Source: Plasmopara viticola (lineage: Eukaryota > Oomycota > Peronosporomycetes > Peronosporales > Peronosporaceae). From it: DNA of 64,000 nt. The stretch lies in the NCBI GenBank assembly GCA_001695595.3, contig MBPM02000047.1, positions 124,001 to 188,000 on the forward strand, read 5' to 3'. Position numbers and translations under genes: made by a program. Positions 36,160-47,934 of the stretch are shown one piece after another. Position 1 is the first letter of the stretch. Every line of letters starts with the position of its first letter. The notes under the pieces are model-generated. The model had not been told where the DNA came from. It worked only from the letters and a program-made list of their open reading frames with translations, and did not search any database.

Positions 36160-38625
36160 ATGGGACGCCGCGAGGAAGAGGGTGGGTCAAGCCGTCGTCA
36201 TGGACGTCACAGGGCGTCCCCGAGTTTGAATCGAGGAGAAGACAATGAAGAAGCGATTCGCAACAAATTGCGCGAGTCCGGCTGGAAAAAGCGACGCACG
36301 GAGAGCGATAGCATGGCGGATGCGGAAGATTACGACAAGATCAAAGACCGGGCCGCTACAGGCTCTCCGCAGCCCGTCGACGACCGACGGAGTGCCAAAG
36401 TTTCGCGGAGCTCTCGTCGCTCGCGCTCTTCGCGCCGGCGTGATCGAGAGCATCGTAGCTCACGCAGGAAGTCATCGGGCAGCAGGCGTCGGTCGCCGTC
36501 CCGATCACCGGCGTCGCACTCTGCCTCGCGCTCAAGATCGACGAGTCGACGGCACCGTCGCCACTCATCTTCATCGAGAAAGCGTCGCGTGTCACGCTCG
36601 CCGTCGCATTTACTAGACTCGAAGAAGTTGCGACGTGCGTCGAGCAGGTCCCGATCGACGTCTATGAGTACCACGAGGAAGACGGTCTTGGACAGTGAAA
36701 AGCAGTTGCGAGTGGAGGTAGATGATATGGAGATTGAGAATGATGGTAATGCTGGCATGGAACCGAAAGAAGAAAAAGAAAGCGGCAAGAGAAAAGGGAG
36801 CGACGAGAAGCATGAAGACCGGCACCGATCTAGGAAAAGTAGTCGCCGGTCGAGGTCGGGATCGCCACGCTCACCGTCCCGATCATCTAGACGCCGACGT
36901 CATCGACGCACCTCGTACTCGCGCTCGCGCTCTCCGTCTCGCAGTCGCCGCGCGCGACACGGTGGCTCGCGCTCCCGCTCGCGATCTCCTCCACGAGACA
37001 GGCGTTCGCGCGGACGGGATCGTGACCGTCGTAGTCGTCGTAGAGGTCGAAGCTACAGTCGCAGCCCTAGCTATAGCCGCCGTCGCCGTCGAAGTGACCG
37101 CTCTAGCTCGCGTGACCGGCTGCGCCGTGATTCCAAACCTTCGGCCGATACAAATTCATCTGGTGCTGCCGACGTTGTCGCTCCACTAACAACACCGACT
37201 GTTCCAGCCGCTCCTTCTGCTAGCGTCAATCCGACGATCACGCAATTGATGGCTCAGTATCCGACAATGAGTCTCCAGGACATTATTGCCAAAATGCAGG
37301 CCTCTAACGTGACAATGGCCGCCGCAGTAGCGCAGAAACCAGCACGTGAGCTATACGTGGGCAACTTGCCTCCCAGTGTAACCGGCCCGCAACTTCAGGA
37401 ATTTCTTAGCACGATTATTCAACAAGTTGGGCTTACAACAAAGGTTGGCAACCCCATTGTCAACACGTGGATTTCGACCGACGGCCATTTTGCCTTTTGC
37501 GAGATGCGTTCAGTGGAAGAGTGTAACTTGGCGCTGCTGCTAAACCAGCTCTCCCTTCTTGGCCAACCTTTAAAGTTTGGGCGACCGCGCAGTTTCATGG
37601 GACCACCTCAACCGATGCCTCAAGTTTCGGCGCGTACGCAGACTGCTCTGACCAATTTAGGCTGTACACCAAACCCGGCTTGGTTCGCTCAGCCTGTACT
37701 ACCAGGCAGCATGGAGACTTCTTCGACGGAGTCGACGTTAGCGGAAGCAACCTTGTCTGCAATTGCAGCGGCTCAGTCGGCGGTTCCGGCTTCTGAGAGA
37801 GGCTTGGATCATCACCGTCTCATAATGTCGAACATTCCTGTTGTGTTGGCGGAGGCTCAAGTGAAGGAATTGGTCGAGCCTTTTGGGACGCTCAAAACTT
37901 TCACGCTGATTAAGGACACAGCAACGGGTGCCTCTTTAGGCAGTGCCTTGTTCGAGTATGAGGACAGCAGTGTCGCGGCACAAGCCATGGAAGGTTTAAA
38001 CGGGCTAAGTATTGGTGGCATTCTACTGTCAGTTCAACGCCAAGTCCCCGCCAGTGGAGCAGCATTTGGAGTATCGTCGGCTGCGACTGCTAAAACTGAG
38101 GACCAGCTTAGTGCTGCCTTAAAAATGGTACGACTTGGAATGATTCGGACATTGTCACGGTATGCTATAATGAGTGGATGTTGCGTGTATGTACCCAGAC
38201 GAACATGGTTTCGATTGATGAGCTTCGAGATGACGACGAGTATGCTGATCTTGCTGAAGATGTAGAGGAAGAATGCAAGCGCTTTGGAAGCGTTGTTGGC
38301 ATGGAAATCCCGCGTCCTAAGGTTTGGCATTTGTTTATTGCTGTAAAGTAAAAACACTTTTAAATGTCTTGTTTTACTTGTACGGCAATAGGAAGGCGTG
38401 GATGTCCCTGGCTTAGGCTGCATTTACGTTCGCTTTGAAAAGCAAGAGGAAGCGGTTTCTGCCTTAAAGGTACAGTGAAAATTGACACAGCTTAAATTTA
38501 TTAAAGTCATTTTGCTTACTTGCACTGCGACCAAATAGGCTTTAAATGGACGCAAGTTCGGTGGCAATATCGTGAACGTGACTTACTTTCCACTGGACAA
38601 ATTTGAGAAAAACGACCTGTCGTAA
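36160..38625 (+). CDS. U2AF2: Splicing factor U2AF large subunit (U2AF65), with an extended RS domain
   Basis: Exons: 36160-38127, 38199-38321, 38392-38469, 38539-38625; 751 aa. The N-terminal half (about 50-345) is a very long Arg-Ser region. RRM1 is at about 395-478 (RELYVGNLPPSVTG), RRM2 at about 553-632 (RLIMSNIPVVL, GSALFEYED) and a C-terminal U2AF-homology RRM at about 652-751 (TNMVSIDELRDDDEYADLAED, IPRPKEGVDVPG, GRKFGGNIVNVTYF). U2AF65 binds the polypyrimidine tract at 3' splice sites and recruits U2 snRNP. Introns are 71, 70 and 69 nt, all GT-AG. For intron 1 I chose the acceptor CCCAG before 38199, because it gives the expected first strand of the third RRM. The protein is much longer than human U2AF65 (475 aa), mostly through the RS region. 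GWKKRR near residue 41 resembles a UHM-ligand motif. Confidence 0.92.
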
Positions 38626-39382
38626 GCGTGTTGGACACGAAACACTGACTGGCACGCGAGTCAACATCTTTTTCATATTCATTTTTTGTGCGCTAAGAAG
38701 TTGCGAGGTCGACACTACGATGGACCCGTGATCGAGCTGCTATGATCAGGCTGGAAGGTTTGTACGAAGAACGTCCCGAGGACGTTGCTCGCCCAAGCCT
38801 AACTATTGCTGTCGCGATGTGTAGATCATATCGAATGAACTTGGCTTTCTAACTTGTGTGCGCGGATTTCCGCCTCTAAATGCTGTGTTTTCTATCATGT
38901 GTTTTGTATTATTGACTGATCCACTGCTGTACTATTTCAATAGAGGTAAAAAGCGCCGAAAAACAATCGATTTCCGATAGCTTTTGAGAGCGAATCTCAA
39001 GCGATCATTTATACTTTTTGTCGACCAGCCTCTTGGCGTCAAGTTCGTAAGACCACGAAATTGTAATATTTACAAGCACGGAGCATTTGTGGAGAACCTC
39101 ACCATATCTCGCGCTTTACATTTGTGATTGCCGACTTCGGCTCGTTTTTGTTGTAAAATCTTGCGTGAGTACATGGCGTGTGAGTGCTTTCTGGAACCAA
39201 AAAAGTTGACTTTTCCAGTGTGGCAAATTGCGACACAACATGCTGAGAAATGCAGTGGATGTATCAGTAGTATCCTCGTAAAAGTTGTCTCAAGACTCTC
39301 GCCTGTGCTCTTCAGAATCCTTTCCATGGTACAATGTCTAAGCAGATCAGTATAGGTAGATGCTGCTTCATTTTCCTTGCTA
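38626..39382. other. Intergenic between convergent U2AF and LRR-IQ genes
   Basis: 757 bp between two stop codons that face each other. It should hold both 3' UTRs. No further gene was seen; a 118-codon minus-strand frame (39070-39426) overlaps the last exon of the LRR-IQ gene in another frame and is taken as chance. Confidence 0.6.
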
Positions 39383-42300
39383 TTACTCTCGTTCGTCGTC
39401 CCAGCTCCCCGTTGCCACAGGTACAAAATTTAAGATCTCCTGTACCATTTCCTGATAGTTGTCACGAGGAGCTAATTGTACAAAATCGTAGCCCCTCAAA
39501 GTATCTTGAAGAATCTCCGAGGGCCAAATCGACGGAAAGTAGCCGTCTCCGTAATCCCGACGTCGCCCGTAGTAATCAAAAAGCTCACGTTGGTTGTGCA
39601 CCCGCCTTTTGCCTCCATGCACAACACCAAAGCACTAGGTTCTGTTAGCAGCCACGTTTGAAACAAGACGTGTATCAAAGTAATTACGCACTTGCTTGCA
39701 AAAAAACTCAGAGCACGTAGCACACTCGACGCTTGCACTCTCCGGCACTTCTATCAAAACGAACGCTAATGATTGACTAGACTCATTGTCAAAACCAAAG
39801 TGAATCTCACCACACTGAGCACACGTCGGACGAGTTGTCAGGGACAATAAATCACGTGGTAAGCGCCAGCGAATCTCGCCATTGACTTGATCCTAACAAC
39901 CTCCCGTCAGCCATCGTAGCAACAAGATTCAAGTTTGTACTCACATAGAAGAACGGTGCGCCGTAGCCAGCGCCGTGCTCGTTGGACGAATCAATCAGCT
40001 GTTTCCAGCGTGTCCGTTGGGCCTTTCGTACCTCTCGAACACGGCGACATGCTTCACGTCGTCGCCAATAGGCTTGCACCAAAGTCAGGGCCCATCGTTT
40101 CACGTCTTCCCCATGTTTTTGCATCACCAGCAGTTCAGAAACGACGTTGCGTGCACGGCGTCGTACGAGAAATTTCTTGACAACGTGTTGAATTACTACA
40201 GCTGCTTCTAATCGCTGCTGGTTGCGAACGCGTCGGGATTCAGCCACGAGAACGAGTGCGAGGCGATTCTGCCGGGTACGCCAATGACGCTGCAGTCGAC
40301 GTGCTGCCTGCTCCTGTTTCTGAAGTTGCTGTTTTAACCTCAACAAACCAGCACGTTGTCGTCCACGTCGAGCTCGAAAGACTGATTGAAGCTTGGTGAC
40401 AGCCACTTGGCGCTCAATCATGACATTGCGACGTCGTTTGACAGTACGCAGAGCTTGTACACGCCGAAACTGAGCTTGCATTCGAAGTGCACAGCGTTGC
40501 TGAAGCTCGAGATCTCGTCGTTGATCTTTTCGAAGAGTTGATGCCACTTGTCGTGCCGTGTGACCACGACACCAACGCTGAATCTGAACGCTGGCCGACT
40601 GCATGCGTCTAAAGTGCGCGAGTTTCTGTGCCTGTAATAGACGTAGCTTGTTACGACGCTGTCGTCGTCGATAATGATGCTGTATTACAAGCGCTGCGTG
40701 AGTCTTGCGAGCAAAGTCGTGTCGATATCGAGCTACGAGACGACGAGCTTCAGATCCTGCTCGCATAGCTCGATACCGACGTTGCACCAAAACAGCAGCC
40801 TCTATCACTTGTTTATTCTGGTACAAGTCATGGACCCTCGTCTGCTTGCGTCGAGCTTGGCGTGCTGCACGATACCGCCGCTGGATTAATGTCGCACACG
40901 ATTCAAGATGCGCGACTTTTATCTTGAGGACAATCACTTGCCGTCGCGCTTGTCGTCCCCGCCAAATGCTCTGTAATCTTCGTGCGACAGCATGTTGCAA
41001 CGCCGTTTCTCGTCTCTCAAACGCAAGTCGTCGTGCTACTCGAGCGCGAAAGAGGTTCTAGTTCGACAAAGACACATCAGTGCAACGATTAATGATGAGC
41101 GAAGACGACTTGCTTGCACCTGGATAGTTGCTGCAGCTACCCATAAGGCACTGGTTTCCGCAATATACCGTCGATCTTTTGCCCGTGGCATAGGAAACAT
41201 ACCCATCTGAGAGCTGCTTCCGGCTAAAGAACCCGAAGGTGGGAGTTTCACCTCACTAAAAGGCCACGAGGAGCTTAAGCTGTGAAGGACTCGAGCTGAG
41301 ACGTGACAGCCATGCACATTTAGCGTAAGCAGTTGTGGACAGGCAGCTGCAAGCCGTGTAACGGAGTCTTCGGTAATGCGAGAACAGTTGACTAGAATCA
41401 AGTGCGTCAACTTTGGTCGCTGAAATGCATCGCAAAGTGCGTTTAATCCAGCGTCCGAAAGTGAGAGACAGCCTGTGAGATCAAGAAGCTCAAGTTGATC
41501 TGCTCGCATAGCAGCGAGATCACAAAGTCCAGCGTCCCCAATGCGATCACATCCCGCTACAAGAAGTTGCGCAATGACTGAACCATACTTTGCGACAGCA
41601 CGTAGCATGCGATCATCGCATTGACGCACACCCGAAAGATCGAGTCGCGTTAAGTGCAGGCAGCCTTTCAACACTGCCGTGACAGCCACCAGTGTAATGT
41701 TCGGGCAAGCTTGTAAGCTCAGTCGTTGCAATGCGGAACATTGCATTCCAACGGCCACGAGAGCACGCTCTTGAAGCTGAAAGCAGCCATTCAAGTTGAG
41801 ATCTCGCAGTGCTGAGCATTTCGTGGCAATCGCACGAAGACCCTCCAGTCCAAAGTCACGATTGCTACCATCCGAGACACGAAATACATTTGCTACATGC
41901 AACAACTCCAGCTTTGTGCATCCTGTCGATAAGTGACGCAACCCCACGTCTGAAATGCCCTTTACGCCATTGATACGTAGAGATCGCAACTCTGAACAGG
42001 CCTTTCCAAGAGCTGCACATGTTGCGTCGGTGAGTCCAACAGCGCCCGTCAGATCCAAACTTGTAAGATGTGTACAACGGGAAACCATCCAATGCACGCC
42101 TGCATCTGTAAGAGCCCGACTCCCTGCCAATAAAACAACGCGTAGGCGTTGACAAGTTCCCAGAGCTGAGCACGACAAGTCTGTGAGGTGCTGTACACCT
42201 CGCGCTCCGATGGGACGATTGAGCGCGACGTACTCGAGGTGCGGACAGCTTTGTGCAATTCGTACTACACTTTGATCCGAAATCTTTAGACATTCATTTA

Positions 42301-43294
42301 GTTCCAGCTTCTGCAAGAGGGGGCATCGGGATGCTAGCGAGTTCAGTAATGCGTCTTCTACCTGCGGACAGTTGGACAGGTTCAAATGTGTAAGCTGCGG
42401 AGCGGCGTAGAAACAGCGACGGATGACCCACTCTCCTAATTGACGACAAGCTGCGATACTGAGATGGGTAAGCGAAGTCTCACAACGATCAACAAGAGCT
42501 GCTAGCCCTGCACCGCGCACATTAGAGACAGCAGACAAGTCTAACCGTTCGAGCTGGGGACACTTTTCGCCCAGAACTCGAAGTGCCGTGTCCGTCACGT
42601 GCCCAGCTCCATTGATGTCCAATTGTTTCAACTTCGGGACAGCCAATGCTATGGCTGCTAAGCCAGCATCCGTGATATTCTCCGATCCACGCAGCAGCAA
42701 CGATTCCGTTGGTTGATTCTCCTCTTTTGAACAGGACAATGACTGCTGCTGAAGTTCTTCCTTGCTCGATATGCAACTGTGTTGACGTGAAGGACTTAGT
42801 GGACATGACAATGTCTGTGCTTTCCGATTGATGTTGGTGATGCGATGGTTATGAGCTGCTAGGCGACGCAAAGTTTGGTCCGATACGATCACGCTCCAGC
42901 GACGCAAGTCCACACGGGGACCTTGTAATAGTTGCAAGGGAACGTCTGTCAATGTAAGCTCTAAAACACTTTTTTTGTTCAGCTCCAGTCCAAAGCGGAG
43001 TTTACACTGTGAAAGCTGATCTCGGGCTTGAGCTCTTTCAATTTGTCGAGACTTGGATTGGACCAAGGGATCTTGGTTTGAGAGTATCTCATGCAAATGC
43101 TCACAAGTTTCTGGTCCATTTGGATTTAACAACAATTTTTGAAGCTTGATAGCGCTCTTTGCTATAGAAGCTTTGCTAATGCGAGAGCTTTGTCGTACAG
43201 CCTCTTCTGGCGTATGCGAAAGTATATTTTGGAGATTATCTTCATATATTTTAGGCGTACGTCGACGATTTTCACTACCAGATAAGCTAACCAT
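39383..43294 (-). CDS. Large LRR - multiple IQ - WW-like - B-box-like zinc-binding protein, four exons
   Basis: Exons in coding order: 43294-41120, 41057-39945, 39892-39692, 39634-39383; 1246 aa, frame kept at all joins. Introns are 62, 52 and 57 nt, GT-AG. About residues 200-665 form some 17 cysteine-containing LRRs of the AMN1/F-box-LRR type (for example CPQLERLDLSAVSNVRGAGL). Residues about 722-1065 hold about 11 IQ motifs (ATIQNLFRARVARRL, VIQHHYRRRQRRNK), expected to bind calmodulin or myosin-type light chains. W1076 to about P1107 looks like a WW domain with a long first loop (APFFY, GEIRWRLP). Then come C1120-x2-C1123 and a B-box-like cluster C1153-x2-C1156-x4-C1161-x2-C1164-x4-H1169-x6-H1176. 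The first join is supported because it completes an IQ motif, the third because it completes the zinc cluster. No F-box was recognised. Probably a calcium-responsive scaffold; the process is unknown. Confidence 0.85.
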
Positions 43295-46200
43295 CGAGTT
43301 AAAAGCACAAGAAATTAGTACGCACGAGAAGCTATGGCTATACTACCTACGGGCTGAGCTGACGCGATCGACGCTTTTGAACCTGGTTGAGAAACAATGC
43401 TGGGCGACTAGGAGTAGAACAACGGTATTCGTCTTGCATAGTCATTATCGTGATGTCCTCACGAACATTTTTTGTTCAAAAATACCACTTCGTTTCACAT
43501 TACTTGTCCTCTTTGCTGAACTGACACGGGCTTTGTCAATAATATAATAATACAAAAGCATGTACGAACATTCTTGATACCAAATATGGTAAAATAGTTG
43601 TTCATCGAAAACTCATGCATTCTCCTGCACGTCTCCTTCATACAAGGTGTTGTGTTATTTCACGACCACGCAGGTAGATTGGCTATTTGAACCCTCGCAA
43701 AGGTTATGGGATAAATAGAACTACCGTCTTCCAATTTTCGCACGAGGTGTTCGCACGACTCGAACGACTTGCTGGCTTTTATAGGCCTGTGCATTTGCAG
43801 CCCTACTGTTGCGAAGCACCTAAAGCACCGATGGCTTCTAAGATTTACTAGCAAAGACTATGCTAAAAAGCTTAGGCAGGACATACTCAGTTACCCCACA
43901 AGTACGTGCAGCAAATTCAAATTTTTTCCTTCAAAATGTATAAAAATTTTCTACAAGGTTATGGTAGTAGGAGTGACAAAAATAAGCGGCCTTGATCGCG
44001 GATGGTAAAGTGCGCGTGACGATCGCATTCTTGTACCTGGGATACTCAAATAGAAGTAAAACACTCACACGTAAACAAATTGACTTACTGTTTTCGTGAC
44101 CTGGTTACACGTAAAAAGGGGTTGAGAAAAACAGCTTTAAGCTCAATCGGCGCTTAAATCTTTTGCCTACAAGCAAGAAAAGCGTTAGCTTCAAAATAAC
44201 GTATCGATAGACTTAGTATGTCGACGGCCTCTACTATAAAGGGGCTACTACTCGAACAAATGCAATTCATTTTGTTTCTGGGGTAGACCCACATTGCATT
44301 CAATGTTTCAATGTCCACGCCTTAACGATGAGAGAGGCAATCGAAGTTGCTTTTTTAAAAAAAAATTTATTTACGGAAAGACTCGCTTCCTCGGTATGAC
44401 GTAAATGGGCAAAATCGTGACCGAAAGACCCCGAATTATCGTGTCATGAGTCTAGTTCCATTGGACTTGAGTGCTGCCGAGAAAAGTAACATCCGCTGCT
44501 TTAGCTGCAGCAATATAGGACTGCCTCGGAGAGAGCTGACCAAGCAAACTCTCGCCTCGCCTGGGGTCTTTGAAGGTCACTCTTTGATCTTAAAATCATA
44601 CTGGTCACGAGCAGATCATAGAGTTGGAGGATGAATGATCGTATCGCTTTAAAAAAAATTAGTTGAACTCTTGTAAAGCAATCAGCTGCATCGGATTGCT
44701 GCTTGTACACGCAAGCGTACAGCATGAAAGAATCGTTTTGTGTGCTGGTAGACTCTGACGCGTCTAGACATTGTGTACACAATTGAAACAAGGTTGTTCA
44801 AAAGGCCACACAGCACTTTGCACCGAGGAAGCGGGCGTAAAGAAAGACATTCTTTTACGCTTCACTACCTCCGGGTCGATGTGAGCAACAGACTCTAGAG
44901 TCAAGACTACCTTATATCATCTGCGTTGATTTAACACTGGTTTTTGGTATGCAATGAAGTTTAAACACGGACCTCATAGCATATCGGTTTTGAAAGGAAC
45001 ATCAACATTTGACCACAATCGCGTCTCTCAGATAAAAAAATGATTATATGTAAAAGAAATGAAGTGACGAGTAAGAAGTCCGCATTCAGCGATAAAAATG
45101 ATTTATTGCCCTAGGGAAAGCTTAAACAAAGAAACTAGTCATGCAAAAGGCCTTTTTTGTTATATATGGCGATCATCAGAAGTACCTTGGATGTTCTTGC
45201 TGATAATATTGTTCGCGCTGGGGATCAGAAAGAAGCAGGTAATGTCGAAAACGACGATGTTCGGTTTATTCCACGCCAAGGTTTGGCTATTAAAACTACT
45301 CAGCAGATTTGTATTTCGCCTGCCGCTCAGCAGCGGTACAAGTCGTCGACCAAAAGAAAGAATATTCACTCTCTGTACATCAGAGTTAGTGCGAAACGGG
45401 GAGATCATTCAAAAGAGTATTAACCCGCCAATGCAGTCCGTGGCGTATGTTTATCTGCCTTGCCCCGCTTTAAGAGCTACCACTCCTCGTGTAATATGTA
45501 CAATAAAAAAGATTAAAAAGAGCCACTTTTTTACCTTACTCTAGAGAGTTTATTTACGTCCTCAAAAAAAAGATAAGAAAACGATTCAAGAACTACCTCT
45601 TGCAGTGCCTTTTATAAAAATAGCACGACGATTAATTGAGTCATCAAAGATTTTTGCAAAAAAAGGTTTCTACATCAACCGAGGATCGTCCATGACTTCA
45701 ACGGAACGACTTTGTATTACAATTATTTAAGCTTGTGTGTACTTGTGATACCCAACCGCTTAACTGCACTATCCGCTGTGTCTTGCAGGCATAGTGACCT
45801 TTTTTCATATCTCAATTTTGTACTCTGTCCGTGAGCCTATCTCACCTGCTTGCGAACCGCAGTTGGTGGTTCTAAGATATTTACCATTAGATATATGCTA
45901 CCTACAATAATAACGCTGAGTTCAGTGCCTTCAGTAGCAATCGAAACTTGAATTTTCTTAAAGTACGATTCCAGAGACATGTTCAGCTCTACCACACGGA
46001 GACACATCATCACTTCCGACACCTCTTATGTATACGTGTGTACCTCCCTACCCAGGCTTCCTTTTGAAGAAGCGGTACCCACTGCACTGTCATCGCCACG
46101 CTGCATGGAATTAAGCGGCTAACATCGATGTCTTTGCTCAGCCGATCAAGCCGGGGCCCATAACTTTCAAGTAGATTAAAGGGTTGACGAAATCGTCTTG

Positions 46201-47934
46201 CTTAGCGTTGTAAGCAGCATACACTGCCTCTGGACTCTGACTTTCAAGAATCTTCTCAATTTTTATTATTTGCATGCTCAAATGTAGATTTTATCTCCGA
46301 TCCAACAAGTGAGCAAATTGAACTCTTAGTCTTTGAACGAAAGATTCTTTGACCAATGAGGTCGAATACTAGACTGAAGAATTCGGAATTACACCTTATT
46401 CCGAAACACATTCTCGATTTGAGCTGTAAAGGTTATAGTATTCCAAAGCGAGTTCATATTACCTTTGTCTTAGCTTTTTACAATGTCAAGTGGAATTTTT
46501 AAGTTAGTTTATGCCATGCAAATGCACGAGCATAGCCGAGGACAAAAAGTGACTCCGTGCTGTCAAAATTTTCAATTGTGATAGCCAGGCATATTTCGAT
46601 CTTAAGAACATCTGAGGTCTTCATATATAACAATTAAGCCGCTTCAATTGTGAATGCTGCTTTCTTAAAGTATCAGTTAGCACAAACTCGGTTCAAAAAA
46701 AATGATGAAAAAGTTTGCCGGCTCGATGTACCACAGTCTCAACTCTCTTGTTTTTTAACCATGGCATCACCAGAGGTTCGACAGCTACTAACTTTTTCTG
46801 AAGATTTGTTAAGTTATCAGACGAACTTTTGCTAGAATGCTGGTGGCTTTTCTTGTCATCTTCATCGCTCCTGAGCGAAGGTGCAAGGAGAGTATAAATT
46901 AGGAAAGACTTTACCAAAGCATTCTTTGCACAGAAGCCCATCGGCAAAGGAGCCATTTTTTATCTGCCGGCCAAGACGCAGTGTAAAGGCGCAAATGCCT
47001 TTTTGAATGCAGGGACTCTTACTTAACAAATAAACCTTCATAGCGGCTGGCTTGGCCAATCCGGTCCGCTAAATCTCTGAGCTGGTTTCGAATTTCAAAG
47101 AACATTTCTTATAGTTGCTAATCAATGCTAGTCAGCATCCATCTCTTTTTAATTGAACGTAATTTATGCCTGAGTAAAGGATGCTACAGGCCATTGCATA
47201 AAGCTGATTTCTAGTGCTAGAAGCTGGCTAACAAAACTTCAAAAAAAGGCAACTCCTGGACCGCGTAACGCACCTTATTGGTATTACAAACAATTTGTGA
47301 GCTGACGTATAGAAATTTAATGAGCGTAGGTCGCATTAATAAACAATGCAAGATAAGCGCTGCAACAACACAAGTCTAAGATTAAAAGTATGTTTTTCAA
47401 GAGTCCATCTATTAAATTTCGCAATGACCATCCTTTTCTCGAGCGTAGGCTTTAGTTGACTACTCAGGGAGCGATCGAACACACGACCTGTCGTTTACTT
47501 GCCCTTTTTGCTTAAAATATCTTAGATTCTCACGTGGCCTACTACAAGTTAGAAATTAGCCTTGAGGTGCGCCTGTGGTTTTGTCTTATCGGGTCTCAAG
47601 CGAAAACACTGCACAAAAAATATGCCTAGATTGCATCGATATAGAGTACGCAAAACTAGTAGCCATGTACTTGGTCATGAGCTTTGCGATCCACTTAATT
47701 GTGCCATAAAGAATATATCAGGCGTCAAGATGTTTCTGTTCGTTGTGCCCTCCGTAAACCTGCTCTTCGCTGCTCGCCGAGTTCTCCTTGATTTTGGTTT
47801 TGTCGTATGTTTTTTGTCCTGAGTCTCACTTGGTAGGAAACGTCAGTTATACTTTCCTTGTTTTATTGAAACCAAAGATCGTAGGAGATTGAGCCCAAAA
47901 AATTTCAATGCTGGAAAACATCAATTTTGCAACA
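43295..47934. other. Gene-free segment
   Basis: No gene recognised. The part next to 43294 must contain the promoter of the LRR-IQ gene. Other open frames (longest 148 codons at 45098-45544) overlap equally long frames on the other strand and have no family motifs. Confidence 0.5.

Noticed and set aside
38128..38174. Alternative acceptor ending at 38174 for the first U2AF intron
   Set aside because: It keeps the frame but adds eight residues before the third RRM that do not fit its first strand. The acceptor before 38199 aligns with the family.
39070..39426. 118-codon minus-strand frame
   Set aside because: It overlaps the last exon of the LRR-IQ gene in another frame and has no recognisable feature, so it is taken as chance.
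45098..45544. 148-codon plus-strand frame as a gene
   Set aside because: No motif, and comparably open frames exist in other phases and on the other strand. Codon use does not look coding.
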